Source: Lentilitoribacter sp. Alg239-R112 (GTDB lineage: Bacteria > Pseudomonadota > Alphaproteobacteria > Rhizobiales > Rhizobiaceae). Taken from it: a stretch of DNA of 64,000 bases. Location of the stretch: the NCBI RefSeq assembly GCF_900537175.1, contig NZ_LS999833.1, forward strand, positions 2,294,001-2,358,000. The letters run 5' to 3'. Position numbers and translations under genes: made by a program. This document shows positions 48,244 through 58,130 of this stretch, piece after piece (within the stretch, counting starts at the first letter, position 1; each line of letters starts with the position of its first letter). Under the pieces are notes generated by a model. That model was given only the letters and a program-made list of their open reading frames with translations, had not been told where the DNA came from and did no database searches.

Positions 48244-50685
48244 TTAGGCGGAACTGGCAATCCTTTTTAAATCGTTTGAATCTATCCAATTATCCAGCAT
48301 TTCAAATAAAGTTTCAGATGAAAGTGGCTTGGTCAAAACATCATCCATACCTGCTTCAAGGCATTCTTCTTTATCCTTGATCTGCGCATGTGCGGTCACT
48401 CCAATTATCGGGGTTCGACCGATCTTGTGCTCGATTTCCAGAGCACGAATACGTCTCGTGGCTTCACGACCATTCATCTCAGGCATAGAAACATCCATAA
48501 GGATTATGCGCGGATGACATGCCTCCCATTCAGACACACCCAATTTTCCATTCGCAACTATCTTAAAACTATAGTCTGTCATCTCCAGATATTGCGAAAT
48601 AACAAGTTGATTGACCTCATTATCTTCACAAACAAGAATATCCAACTCCTGCGTTTCTTCTACCGCAAGCAATTGAGAAGCCGCTGGGGTTTGTTCAGTT
48701 GAAACACGACTATTTGCAACGGAAGATGCTTCAGGTTGAGCAACCGGTTCGGCAAGTGCATGTGCAGCTGACCTTAGATTCTTCACCTGGGAACCAGTCA
48801 AAATTTGATCGATAACAACTCTTAAATCTACCCCGCGTACTGGCTTGGATAAATGCCCATCAAGTTGATATTGCTTCAATGAATTAATTAACTCTGAATG
48901 ATCCACAGAAGATAGAAGGAGAACTTTTGTATTTGCAATAGCCTCGGTTTCTCTGATCGCTTTTAGAACTTCAGCACCAGTCATATCAGGCATCTGAAAA
49001 TCAAGAACGACAATGTCGACTTTGATACCATGATGGTTTTGGGCAGCATTCAGAAATTCCAGCGCGACAGGTCCACTTTCCACCGCAACACATTCGTAGC
49101 CCCAAGCACTTAGTTGCTCGACCAAGATCGCTCTATTAACTTCATTATCATCCACAACAAGTGCACGTATTCGCGTGTTAGGATCAACTTCAACAAGCTC
49201 TTCAAAAGATTCACCATTCTCGATTGGCAGATCAAGTGTGAAATTGAATTTTGAACCGACACCCAATTCACTACTTACCGCAATTTTTCCACCCATCATT
49301 TCAACAAGTCGAGCGGAAATAGCTAACCCCAATCCGGTTCCTTCAAAACGCCGGGTGTTAGAGCTATCAACTTGACTAAATTTATCAAAGATCTTCCCAA
49401 TTTTGCCCTCCGAAATGCCTATTCCTGTATCTTCGATTTCAAATTGTAATCGTGCGTGGTCCAGCTTATCACATTCAAGGCTCGAGACATTAATAAGAAC
49501 ATGGCCTTTTTCTGTAAACTTGATGGCATTTCCCAAAATGTTGATAATGATTTGACGAAGCCTCACCCCATCGACAGACACACTTTTTGGCATATCCGGC
49601 TGAATACGCATGACAAGTTCAACATCTTTTTCATTGGCTTTTATTGCCAATAACGTCGAGATCTCACCAACCAATTCGCCCACATCGCACACCTCATCTT
49701 GAAGTTGCAGTTGTTGAGCATCTATCTTTGAAAAATCGAGAATGTCATTGATAATACCTAAAAGTGCATTGCTCGATTTCATTATCACATTTGAAAAAGT
49801 TCTTTGTCGATCATCGAGATCAGTTTTATTAAGTAACTCCGCCATGCCCAACACACCATTCATGGGTGTACGGATCTCGTGGCTCATTGTAGCTAAAAAT
49901 TCAGACTTAGCGCGGTCAGCTTCTTTTGCATTTTCCAATGCAACATCAGCTTCATGTCTTTTGATCTCAAAGCCTTGTAGCAATCGACGAAAAATAACAT
50001 CAACTGGTAGAAAGATCAGAACAGCAATGCACAAAAGCGCGGCTAAGGTCATTATGATAAAATCTAAATGCTTTTTAGTGGTCCAATCACCTAGAAACTC
50101 ATGTCTCTTCAAAATCACGCTACGGATTAGTGATCGTGATTTCAGAGCCATAACTTTATAGTTAAATACAAGACTCTTAACTTGTTTGGGCAAAGCATCG
50201 CCCATTAAATCTCCGGTTAGCTGATCCGGTCTAAAAAACTGAGAATAGCGATAGATAGAGTGTTTAACCTGCTGAAGCGATTTATCGTCAAATCGCAGTG
50301 AACCAGTTACGGCCGCCTGATGATTATAGATATTTTCAAATATTTTTGTCTGCTCGAAACCCTGAGAAACCTTTGCAATCAGTGTATTTACACTGACGCT
50401 GATATGCTTTTCATGGGCGATTTTTTCATCATCAGTTGGTTTATCTTTACTCAGCAGTTCCTGCAATCGTATTGCTGAATTATTGACCGCTTCTGCGATC
50501 AATTCCAGCTTCTGAAACTCTTCTGTAAATTCGACCAGTTCATGTGCTTTCATGTCGTGTAACGAGTTAGCCTGATAGTTTTGAAAACAAATAATTGCTA
50601 TACCAACGAGGCTGACAGTGTAAGCTAAACGCAAAAACCAAATAGTTTTACGACTCGTAAGAGACATGTTTGCACGCATTCGCAT
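48244..50685 (-). CDS. Hybrid sensor histidine kinase with two receiver domains
   Basis: An 813-residue membrane kinase. Numbered from the GTG at 50694, it has TM1 near 22-38, a helical periplasmic sensor region (40-205) and TM2 near 212-232. HisKA follows with H272 (LATMSHEIRTPMNG), then HATPase (N389, DTGIG, GTGLGL). Two receivers carry D565 (VVLDFQMPDM) and D734 (ILMDVSMPEM). No HPt domain is present, so a separate phosphotransferase is needed. I favour ATG 50685, 8 nt after AAGAG. The ligand is unknown. Confidence 0.92.
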   Translation of the reverse strand: MRMRANMSLTSRKTIWFLRLAYTVSLVGIAIICFQNYQANSLHDMKAHELVEFTEEFQKLELIAEAVNNSAIRLQELLSKDKPTDDEKIAHEKHISVSVNTLIAKVSQGFEQTKIFENIYNHQAAVTGSLRFDDKSLQQVKHSIYRYSQFFRPDQLTGDLMGDALPKQVKSLVFNYKVMALKSRSLIRSVILKRHEFLGDWTTKKHLDFIIMTLAALLCIAVLIFLPVDVIFRRLLQGFEIKRHEADVALENAKEADRAKSEFLATMSHEIRTPMNGVLGMAELLNKTDLDDRQRTFSNVIMKSSNALLGIINDILDFSKIDAQQLQLQDEVCDVGELVGEISTLLAIKANEKDVELVMRIQPDMPKSVSVDGVRLRQIIINILGNAIKFTEKGHVLINVSSLECDKLDHARLQFEIEDTGIGISEGKIGKIFDKFSQVDSSNTRRFEGTGLGLAISARLVEMMGGKIAVSSELGVGSKFNFTLDLPIENGESFEELVEVDPNTRIRALVVDDNEVNRAILVEQLSAWGYECVAVESGPVALEFLNAAQNHHGIKVDIVVLDFQMPDMTGAEVLKAIRETEAIANTKVLLLSSVDHSELINSLKQYQLDGHLSKPVRGVDLRVVIDQILTGSQVKNLRSAAHALAEPVAQPEASSVANSRVSTEQTPAASQLLAVEETQELDILVCEDNEVNQLVISQYLEMTDYSFKIVANGKLGVSEWEACHPRIILMDVSMPEMNGREATRRIRALEIEHKIGRTPIIGVTAHAQIKDKEECLEAGMDDVLTKPLSSETLFEMLDNWIDSNDLKRIASSA

Positions 50686-50841
50686 AATACCCACTCTTCT
50701 AATTCAGATTAATATGAACAGAATTGGTTAATAAACGAATGAAAAAATACCCATAAAGCAATAGTAATGAATTAGTGCCTTATGGGCGGTTTTGACAAAG
50801 TTAAACTGTAGTTATTCAATAACAGAAAGAATAATGAAGAT

Positions 50842-53800
50842 TTATACTTTAAAATCCATCAGAAGATCTTTCGCATCGATTTGATCACCAACTTTGATAA
50901 GAACTTCGTTAAGAACACCATCTTTTTCAGCATGAATAGCCGTTTCCATTTTCATTGCCTCAATGGATAAAAGCACATCACCGGCTTTGATTTTCTGGCC
51001 CGAAGAAACAGCAACTGTGGATACAACACCTGGCATAGGCGCACCAACATGGTTGTCGTTGCCAAGTTCTGCTTTTGGTCGAACAGCAGATCCAGCTGCA
51101 CCATGTGCTCGATCTGGAACCTTAATTCGGCGCGGTTGACCATTAAATTCGAAAAATACTGTGACCATACCCTTTTCATCGGTATCGCTCATAGCAAGGT
51201 TTTGGACAACAAGTGTCTTACCTTTTTCGATCTCAATAAATGCTTCTTCTCCGACCGGAAGACCATAAAAATAACTCGGCGTAGACAATGAACTCACAGG
51301 ACCATAAGTTTCGCTAATCTGTGCAAAATCAGTGAACACTTTTGGATACATTAAATAAGATGAGAACTCGTTCTCAGAAACTTCGCGTTCAAGCGTAGTT
51401 TCAATATCTTTACGTTCTTGAGCAAGATCAGCATGGTCCAACAAAGAACCAGGACGAACCGTATAAGCCTCTTCACCTTTTAGCACTTTGTCCTGCAACG
51501 CCTTTGGCCAGCCCTTAGGCGGCTGCCCCAAATCGCCACGCATCATTGAAACAACACTCTCGGGGAAGGCAACATCTTTCTCTGGGTCTTCAACATCTGC
51601 GACGCTCAAATCTTGGCTCACCATCATCAAAGCCATATCCCCAACAACCTTCGAAGACGGTGTTACTTTAACGATATCACCAAACATCTGATTGGCGTCC
51701 GAGTAGGTTTGTGCAACTTCGTGCCAACGTGTTTCTAAACCTAGCGAACGTGCTTGTTCCTTCAAGTTAGTGAATTGACCGCCTGGCATTTCGTGAAGAT
51801 AAACTTCGGATGCTGGGCTTTGGCTAATGGATTCAAAAGCTGCATACTGGTCACGCACAGATTCCCAATAGAATGAAATCCGACGTATCCATTCTGTGTC
51901 CAATTCAGGGTCACGCTCTGAACCTTTAAGCGCTTCAACAATAGACCCTAAGCATGGTTGAGATGTATTACCAGAAAACGCGTCCATTGCCGCGTCCACC
52001 GCATCAACACCTGCATCAACAGCTGCCAAAACCGTCGCCGCAGTAATACCTGACGTATCGTGCGTATGAAAATGAATAGGCAGATCCGTCACATCACGGA
52101 TTGCGCCAAACAACTGCGTTGCTGCAGCTGGCTTTAGCAAACCAGCCATGTCTTTCAGAGCAATAATATGGGCACCCGCTTTATCAAGATCTTTAGCAAG
52201 ATCCGCATAATATTGAAGATCATATTTCGGACGAGCCGAATTCATAATATCGCCAGTATAGCAAATTGTAGCTTCGCAAAGTTTGTTTTCTTCACGAACT
52301 GCGTCCATTGACACACGCATATTCTCAACCCAGTTTAGGCAGTCGAACACGCGGAACAAATCGATACCACCTTCAGCGGCTTGCTTAACAAAGTGCTTCA
52401 CAACATTATCTGGATAGTTCTTATAACCCACACCATTTGCACCACGCAAAAGCATCTGTAGAAGAATGTTTGGTGCAGCCTCTCTCACTTTAGAAAGGCG
52501 CTCCCAAGGATCTTCCGTAAGAAAGCGCATAGATACATCAAATGTTGCGCCGCCCCAACATTCAAGTGAGAAGAGATTTGGCAATGCACGAGCATAAGTG
52601 CCAGCAATATTGGCAATATCATATGTCCGCATACGTGTAGCCAACAACGACTGATGACCATCACGCATCGTCGTATCTGTAATCAGCGTGCGCTTTTGAA
52701 CACGCATCCATTTTGCAAATTTATCCGGACCATATTCATCCAAAATTTGCTTTGTGCCATCAGGAATATCACCAGTGACATACGGCACTTTTGGAGCCGG
52801 CGCATCTTCTGACGGGCGAGGTCTACCTTTAACTTCTGGATGGCCATTAACGGTAACATCGGCCAAGTAAGTCAATAATTTTGTCGCACGGTCAGCACGT
52901 TTAACTTGCTCGAACAATTCCGGTGTCGAATCGATAAATTTTGTTGTGTAAGTATTATTCTTAAATTCCTCATGGCCAATAATCGCCTCAAGGAATGTCA
53001 AGTTGGTTGAAACACCACGAATACGAAACTCACGTAGCGCACGGTCCATCCGCTGGATCGCTTCTTCAGGCGTCGGTGCCCATGCTGTCACTTTTTCCAG
53101 AAGCGGATCGTAATAACGGGTGATAACTGCACCTGAATAAGCTGTACCGCCATCAAGGCGAATACCAAAACCTGTCGCACCACGGTAGGCCGTTATACGA
53201 CCATAGTCTGGAATAAAGTTCTGCTCAGGATCCTCTGTCGTAATCCGACATTGAAGCGCATGACCATTAAGTCGGATATCCTCTTGTGCAGGAACACCAG
53301 ATTCTTCCGTGCCAATGGCAGCGCCTTCCAGGATATGGATTTGCGCTTTAACTATATCAATACCTGTAACTTCTTCAGTCACAGTATGTTCAACCTGAAT
53401 ACGCGGGTTTACTTCAATAAAGTAGAAATCACCTGATTCCATATCCATAAGATATTCAACTGTACCAGCACCAACATAATTCGTCTCAGAGGCTAGCTTT
53501 TTTGAATATGATGCCAATTCTTGACGCTTCTCCTCATTAAGGTAGGGTGCAGGAGCACGTTCGACAACTTTCTGATTACGACGTTGAACAGAACAATCAC
53601 GCTCAAACAAATGAACTACATTACCGTGTGTATCACCCAAAACTTGGCTTTCAACATGACGCGCACGCTCAACCAGCTTCTCAAGGTAAATTTCACCCTT
53701 GCCGAATGCAGCAATCGCTTCGCGACGTGCTTCGGTTGATTCCCGCTCGAGCTCATCCTCTGCACGAATTACGCGCATTCCGCGGCCACCCCCGCCCCAT

Positions 53801-54306
53801 GAGGCTTTTAGCATCAACGGGTAGCCAATCTCAGCAGCCATTTTTTTAACGGCTTCAATATCATCTTCTGGCAATGGATCAGTTGCAGGCACAACAGGCA
53901 CACCAACTTCAAGCGCCAAATTACGTGCAGCTACTTTATTACCCAAACGACGCATAGTCTCGCCGCGTGGTCCAATGAAGATTATACCCGCTTCATCGCA
54001 TGCATCCACAAATTCCGGACTTTCAGACAAAAGGCCATAGCCGGGGTGAATAGCGTCCGCCCCAGAAAGTTTAGCAACACGAATAATTTCCTCGATGGAA
54101 AGATAACTTTCGATAGGGCCCATATCTTTTTTAAGGTGATCACCACGGCCAACTTGATAGGATTCATCGGCCTTAAAGCGATGAAGCGCAAGTTTGTCTT
54201 CCTCGGCCCAAATGGCAACTGTTTTAATACCAAGTTCATTTGCTGCACGAAAAACACGAATGGCAATTTCAGACCTATTCGCTACTAGAATTTTTGAGAT
54301 TTTCAA
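50842..54306 (-). CDS. pyc: Pyruvate carboxylase
   Basis: A 1154-residue single-chain anaplerotic enzyme that carboxylates pyruvate to oxaloacetate. It has biotin carboxylase (1-450; ILVANRSEIAIRVFR, the ATP-grasp GGGGRGMRVI and EVNPRIQVEHTVTEE). The carboxyltransferase (about 530-810; DTTMRDGHQSLLATR) and a conserved linker domain follow. The biotinyl domain carries biotin-Lys K1119 (SIEAMKMET). I choose TTG 54306, with GGGGA 7 nt upstream, because the product then matches homologue N-termini. ATG 54375, also with GAGG upstream, would add 23 residues. Confidence 0.96.
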   Translation of the reverse strand: MKISKILVANRSEIAIRVFRAANELGIKTVAIWAEEDKLALHRFKADESYQVGRGDHLKKDMGPIESYLSIEEIIRVAKLSGADAIHPGYGLLSESPEFVDACDEAGIIFIGPRGETMRRLGNKVAARNLALEVGVPVVPATDPLPEDDIEAVKKMAAEIGYPLMLKASWGGGGRGMRVIRAEDELERESTEARREAIAAFGKGEIYLEKLVERARHVESQVLGDTHGNVVHLFERDCSVQRRNQKVVERAPAPYLNEEKRQELASYSKKLASETNYVGAGTVEYLMDMESGDFYFIEVNPRIQVEHTVTEEVTGIDIVKAQIHILEGAAIGTEESGVPAQEDIRLNGHALQCRITTEDPEQNFIPDYGRITAYRGATGFGIRLDGGTAYSGAVITRYYDPLLEKVTAWAPTPEEAIQRMDRALREFRIRGVSTNLTFLEAIIGHEEFKNNTYTTKFIDSTPELFEQVKRADRATKLLTYLADVTVNGHPEVKGRPRPSEDAPAPKVPYVTGDIPDGTKQILDEYGPDKFAKWMRVQKRTLITDTTMRDGHQSLLATRMRTYDIANIAGTYARALPNLFSLECWGGATFDVSMRFLTEDPWERLSKVREAAPNILLQMLLRGANGVGYKNYPDNVVKHFVKQAAEGGIDLFRVFDCLNWVENMRVSMDAVREENKLCEATICYTGDIMNSARPKYDLQYYADLAKDLDKAGAHIIALKDMAGLLKPAAATQLFGAIRDVTDLPIHFHTHDTSGITAATVLAAVDAGVDAVDAAMDAFSGNTSQPCLGSIVEALKGSERDPELDTEWIRRISFYWESVRDQYAAFESISQSPASEVYLHEMPGGQFTNLKEQARSLGLETRWHEVAQTYSDANQMFGDIVKVTPSSKVVGDMALMMVSQDLSVADVEDPEKDVAFPESVVSMMRGDLGQPPKGWPKALQDKVLKGEEAYTVRPGSLLDHADLAQERKDIETTLEREVSENEFSSYLMYPKVFTDFAQISETYGPVSSLSTPSYFYGLPVGEEAFIEIEKGKTLVVQNLAMSDTDEKGMVTVFFEFNGQPRRIKVPDRAHGAAGSAVRPKAELGNDNHVGAPMPGVVSTVAVSSGQKIKAGDVLLSIEAMKMETAIHAEKDGVLNEVLIKVGDQIDAKDLLMDFKV

Positions 54307-54477
54307 GAATATATCCCCATCAAGAATTATGCGTCTATTTTTTTCGGCACTGCCGAAACTGGAAGTTATGGGCATGTCTTAGCGCCTCAGATGCTGCAAT
54401 GCAACTAAGCGAAACGGTTCAAATCGATTGAAACAGTATTAGTTAACTACCTGTTGGGAAGATTAAATTACAGAGCC

Positions 54478-55815
54478 TTATGCCGCTCTGCGAGATCTTG
54501 TACGACCACCTTGCCCGCCGCCGCCAGATTTACCCGATTTCGGTCCATTTGAAGATCTACGTGGACCACCTGATTTCGCCGGCTTATCCACTGACTCACC
54601 TTGCGGCTTTTTACCATTGCGAGAATGTTTCTTAAAGCTAAAGGCCTTTGTCTTATTTTTTGATGGTCCAGCTCCACCTGTTTTACCACCACGGCCACCA
54701 GGCTTTTTCCTTGCGGGACGCTTCATATCTGTATCTGGGTTCAACAGTTTACAGATCGCAAACCACTTTTCATCATCATCAGGAGAGATAAAGCAAAGGG
54801 CTTCACCGTTAGCCCCTGCACGCGCTGTTCGTCCCAAGCGATGGATGTAATCTTCTGGAGATTGCGGAAGGTCAAAGTTAATAACGTGCTCAATGTGAGG
54901 AATATCCAAACCACGAGCAGCAATATCCGTTGCAATTAAAATCCGTGTTTTTTGCGCTCGGAAATCTTTGATCACACGCTCACGTTTATTATGACGAAGA
55001 TCGCCATGAATAGCATCAGAGTCATGACCTTCTTTGCGGAGACGCTTTGCCATCTTATCGGCATTGAACTTGCTTTTAACAAACACAATGATTGAACCGT
55101 TACGCTTGTTTAGTTCATCAACAAGCCGTGGATATTTTTCGTTGCGCGTAATATTCGCAGTTTCTTGCTTGATGTTCTTCGCAATTTCATTAGCTGAACC
55201 AATAGCTACGCGTTCTGGATTATTCAAATAAGCTTTCGATAGCTTCATAATATTTGCAGGTAGCGTGGCTGAAAACAGCATTGTCTGGCGTTTATACGGC
55301 ATTTTACTGACGATTTTTTCAATCTGGCTAGCAAAGCCCATATCAAGCATGCGGTCAGTCTCGTCTAACACAAGGTAAGATGTACGATCTAGCTTCAATG
55401 TTCCCCGTGAAAGATGATCGTTAATACGGCCAGGCGTACCGATAATAATACGCGGTCCGCGGCGCAAAAAGTTAAGCTGCTTTGGCATTGGTTCACCACC
55501 AATAAGAAGCGCTGCCAAAATCTTGGAGTTTTTGCTCACAAAAGTCGAAATTGCTTTATGCACCTGTGCAGCAAGTTCACGAGTAGGTGTAATAACAACA
55601 GCCATGTCATCTGGATTTGCCAACAATTTAGCAACCAGCGGCACACCAAATGCAGCCGTTTTACCAGTTCCTGTCTGTGCTGAACCCAGTATATCACGGC
55701 CTTCAAGCGCAAATGGAATGGCTTTTAGCTGTACGGGAGTTGGGTTCTTCAAACCAGCGTGGTCTAAACAATGTATAATAGCTTCGGGGAGGTCAAAATC
55801 TTTAAAAGTCGTCAT
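54478..55815 (-). CDS. DEAD-box RNA helicase (RhlE-like)
   Basis: A 445-residue ATP-dependent RNA helicase. The Q motif PTPVQLKAIPFALEG is at 26-40, Walker A SAQTGTGKT at 45-53, PTREL near 77 and SAT near 183. ARGLDIPHIEHVINFDLP and HRLGRTARAG are near 295-335. Motif II reads DETD (YLVLDETDRMLDMGF) instead of DEAD. The C-terminal 80 residues are Gly/Lys/Arg-rich and likely bind RNA. Relatives assist cold-shock RNA decay and ribosome assembly. A terminator-like hairpin lies in its leader. Confidence 0.92.
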   Translation of the reverse strand: MTTFKDFDLPEAIIHCLDHAGLKNPTPVQLKAIPFALEGRDILGSAQTGTGKTAAFGVPLVAKLLANPDDMAVVITPTRELAAQVHKAISTFVSKNSKILAALLIGGEPMPKQLNFLRRGPRIIIGTPGRINDHLSRGTLKLDRTSYLVLDETDRMLDMGFASQIEKIVSKMPYKRQTMLFSATLPANIMKLSKAYLNNPERVAIGSANEIAKNIKQETANITRNEKYPRLVDELNKRNGSIIVFVKSKFNADKMAKRLRKEGHDSDAIHGDLRHNKRERVIKDFRAQKTRILIATDIAARGLDIPHIEHVINFDLPQSPEDYIHRLGRTARAGANGEALCFISPDDDEKWFAICKLLNPDTDMKRPARKKPGGRGGKTGGAGPSKNKTKAFSFKKHSRNGKKPQGESVDKPAKSGGPRRSSNGPKSGKSGGGGQGGRTRSRRAA

Positions 55816-56357
55816 GTCGAATCCTTAGGCGAATGAGGAATCATCCGCGTATGTTAATGCGCCTAGCAATTGCGCTGTATGTTCAGACATGATGGATCAT
55901 GAGATCAAAAAAGGCCTGAGCTTTGGGCAAGCCCGCCAAGCTCTTATGCTTATGGGCCTTTAAGAGTTGCAACACTCTTCTGCCGCTGCAATTACATGTT
56001 GATCTTAATAATAGCAAGCCATAATTGTGCATAGCAGCATTGTAGCCAAGATTTTGGTTAATCTCTAACGTAGCCACGAAGCAGAGTTAGTGCCACATTT
56101 TTAGTACAACTTTATATACCCAAATTTCTTGACTTTATTGGTTTTCTGGCGTAGTTCAGCCAACAGACGGCGCAATATATTTTGTGCCGTTTATCTTTGT
56201 CCAACAAGATATTTAAATATCAGGATCAGGATTTGAGCCGATAATCGTAGTAAAAACAATCGATTATCATTTATGAAGACTGAAAAAGACAGTCATCTGT
56301 TCGACTCACAAATGCGTTTTACAGATAGAACTGGACTGAACACTCGAAGGAAAAAAA
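55816..56357. other. Divergent gap between the DEAD-box helicase and rplU genes
   Basis: This 542-bp region has no convincing protein gene. It contains a terminator-like structure (55905-55961) and a simple hairpin (AAGAGT-TGCAAC-ACTCTT) just beyond it. A TTGACT at 56129-56134 could be the -35 of a rplU promoter, although the matching -10 is weak. The rplU leader would then be about 190 nt. Small RNA genes cannot be excluded on either strand. Confidence 0.5.
55905..55961 (-). terminator. Terminator-like structure upstream of the DEAD-box helicase gene
   Basis: AAAGGCC (55910-55916) pairs with GGCCTTT (55955-55961). Inside, GAGCTT (918-923 of this kilobase) pairs with AAGCTC (938-943), extended by GG/CC past a bulge. 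Read on the minus strand, the structure is followed by six T residues. It lies about 95 nt upstream of the helicase start codon on the same strand. It is either the 3' end of a small RNA or a leader attenuator. Confidence 0.55.
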
Positions 56358-57038
56358 ATGTTCGCAGTCATTAAAACTGGTGGTAAGCAATATCGCGTTA
56401 CCGCAGGAGACGTTCTCAAGGTAGAGAAAGTTGCTGGCGAAGCTGGTGACATTGTAGAATTCACAGAAGTTATGATGGTCGGTGAAGGCGCATCTGCTAC
56501 AATCGGTAAGCCACTTGTTGAAGGTGCACTTGTAACTGCTGAAGTCGTTGATCAGGGCCGTGGCCGTAAGATCATCGCTTTCAAAAAGCGTCGTCGTCAA
56601 AACTCAAAACGTACTATTGGTCATCGTCAGCATTTCACAACAGTGTCTATTGCTGAAATCTTGACTGGTGGCGCGAAACCTTCAAAGAAAGCTGCTGCAA
56701 AGCCAGCAGCTAAGAAGGAAACAGCACCAAAGGCTGCAGCTAAAGAAGCAGCGCCTAAAGCTGAGAAAAAGGCACCTGCTAAAAAGGCAGAAGCTAAATC
56801 CGACGAAGTTGCACCATTATTTGCAGCTCCTGAAGGTCCAGCTGATGATCTTAAAAAGATTTCTGGTGTTGGCCCAGTGCTTGAGAAAAAACTTAATGCA
56901 CTTGGTGTGATGACATTTGCGCAAGTTGCTGCTATGTCAAAAGACGACATTCAGAAACTTGATGATGCATTATCATTCAAAGGCCGCATCGAGCGCGATG
57001 ACTGGTTAAGTCAAGCTGCCGAATTGGCAAAAGCGTAA
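56358..57038 (+). CDS. rplU: 50S ribosomal protein L21 with C-terminal helix-hairpin-helix extension
   Basis: A 226-residue protein. Residues 1-103 are a normal L21 ([34 protein letters not shown]), which binds 23S rRNA near L20. A Lys/Ala-rich linker follows (about 110-155). The C-terminal 65-residue helix-hairpin-helix module ([16 protein letters not shown] near 166, [14 protein letters not shown] at the end) resembles one found on other alphaproteobacterial proteins. Plain L21 is about 103 residues. AAGGA precedes the ATG. It is co-transcribed with rpmA. Confidence 0.95.
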   Translation: MFAVIKTGGKQYRVTAGDVLKVEKVAGEAGDIVEFTEVMMVGEGASATIGKPLVEGALVTAEVVDQGRGRKIIAFKKRRRQNSKRTIGHRQHFTTVSIAEILTGGAKPSKKAAAKPAAKKETAPKAAAKEAAPKAEKKAPAKKAEAKSDEVAPLFAAPEGPADDLKKISGVGPVLEKKLNALGVMTFAQVAAMSKDDIQKLDDALSFKGRIERDDWLSQAAELAKA

Positions 57039-57062
57039 TTTAGGACTGTAGGAGAAGAAAAA

Positions 57063-57332
57063 ATGGCACATAAAAAAGCTGGTGGCTCATCCCGTAACGG
57101 TCGCGACTCTGAATCAAAACGCCTAGGCGTTAAAAAATTCGGTGGCGAAAACGTCATCTCAGGTAATATCATCCTTCGCCAACGTGGCACAAAATGGCAT
57201 CCTGGTACAGGCGTTGGTCTTGGCCGCGATCATACTATTTTTGCTACAACAGAAGGTAATGTAGAATTTCGTAAGAAGGCCAACGGACGCACGTATGTGT
57301 CTGTGATGCCACTCGCGGAAGCAGCGGAATAA
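57063..57332 (+). CDS. rpmA: 50S ribosomal protein L27
   Basis: An 89-residue protein with the L27 N-terminus [24 protein letters not shown] and the conserved [12 protein letters not shown] block. Its N-terminal tail reaches the peptidyl-transferase centre. AGGAG lies about 9 nt upstream of the ATG. It is 24 nt downstream of rplU and is followed by a strong terminator. Confidence 0.98.
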   Translation: MAHKKAGGSSRNGRDSESKRLGVKKFGGENVISGNIILRQRGTKWHPGTGVGLGRDHTIFATTEGNVEFRKKANGRTYVSVMPLAEAAE

Positions 57333-57397
57333 CCGGAAACGCTCTAAATCATCCGGTGTCTCATCGACCCGGCTGATTCTAAAAAGCCAAATGTTTC

Positions 57398-57432
57398 AAA
57401 AGGGAAGATGAGAGATCATCTTCCCTTTTTTT
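57398..57432 (+). terminator. Intrinsic terminator after rplU-rpmA
   Basis: AAAAGGGAAGATG (57398-57410) and CATCTTCCCTTTT (57417-57429) form a perfect 13-bp stem with a 6-nt loop and a T-tract to 57432. The following acetyltransferase gene starts 25 nt later, so it would need read-through or its own promoter. Confidence 0.93.
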
Positions 57433-57457
57433 ATTTTCAAGCAGGAGGTTTTTGAAA

Positions 57458-58117
57458 ATGCAATGCCTATCAGATGAACAGTTAAGTGACGAACAAGAAG
57501 AACGGATAAGCCAAAGTGACGGACTCAGTATTGAGAAAATTGTGAACGTTACAAAAATTGAAACTCGTCGCCTCACTTTGCGCAAACCGCAGTGTGATGA
57601 CATAGACGCAATTTCCGATTTGGCAAACAACACTGCGGTCGCCAATATGCTCTCGCGAATGCCTCATCCATATGGAAAGCAAGATGCTGCTGACTTTGTT
57701 AACAAGGTCAACAAACTTGCTTCGGGCAATTGCGTCTATGCCATCACACTCACCACGACCGGTGAGATTATTGGATGTTGCGGCATAGAGAAAAAAGACG
57801 GGCGCGAGCAAAAGGAAATTGGTTATTGGCTTGGTCAACAATACTGGGGCAACGGATATGCAACCGAAGCTGCCCATGCACTGGTTGATATGGCTTTTGA
57901 AGATGAAGAAATAGAAGACCTCGTGGGACATTGCCGAATTGGCAATTACGCATCACGTCGAATATTGCAAAAAAGCGGTTTTCAATTTCTCTCAACAGGC
58001 ATCGGTTATTGCCTTGCGCAAAACTCCCAAATGCCAATTGAAATTTACCGCCTTGAGCGTGCGATTTGGGCCTCTTTAAGAAACTGGCCCACAACATTTG
58101 AACAAGAAACTGAATGA
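57458..58117 (+). CDS. GNAT-family N-acetyltransferase (RimJ/RimL-like)
   Basis: A 219-residue acetyltransferase. After a 35-residue N-terminal extension the GNAT fold starts at IETRRLTLRKPQCDD. The acetyl-CoA site is IGYWLGQQYWGNGYATEAAHALV near 124-146 (Q/R-x-x-G-x-G/A region). NYASRRILQKSGF near 165-177 is the RimJ-type C-terminal block. The ATG at 57458 has a perfect AGGAGG 9 nt upstream. A GNAT gene between rpmA and obgE is conserved in rhizobia; the protein substrate is not known. Confidence 0.9.
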   Translation: MQCLSDEQLSDEQEERISQSDGLSIEKIVNVTKIETRRLTLRKPQCDDIDAISDLANNTAVANMLSRMPHPYGKQDAADFVNKVNKLASGNCVYAITLTTTGEIIGCCGIEKKDGREQKEIGYWLGQQYWGNGYATEAAHALVDMAFEDEEIEDLVGHCRIGNYASRRILQKSGFQFLSTGIGYCLAQNSQMPIEIYRLERAIWASLRNWPTTFEQETE

Positions 58118-58130
58118 AAGGAGGTTAGAC

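Noticed and set aside
55883..56077. 64-codon minus-strand frame upstream of the DEAD-box helicase gene
   Set aside because: Composition does not look like a protein of this genome, there is no Shine-Dalgarno, and it runs through the terminator-like hairpin.
56290..56312. GTTCGACTC resembling a tRNA T-loop
   Set aside because: The flanking bases do not form a T-stem, and no acceptor or anticodon arm can be built around it.
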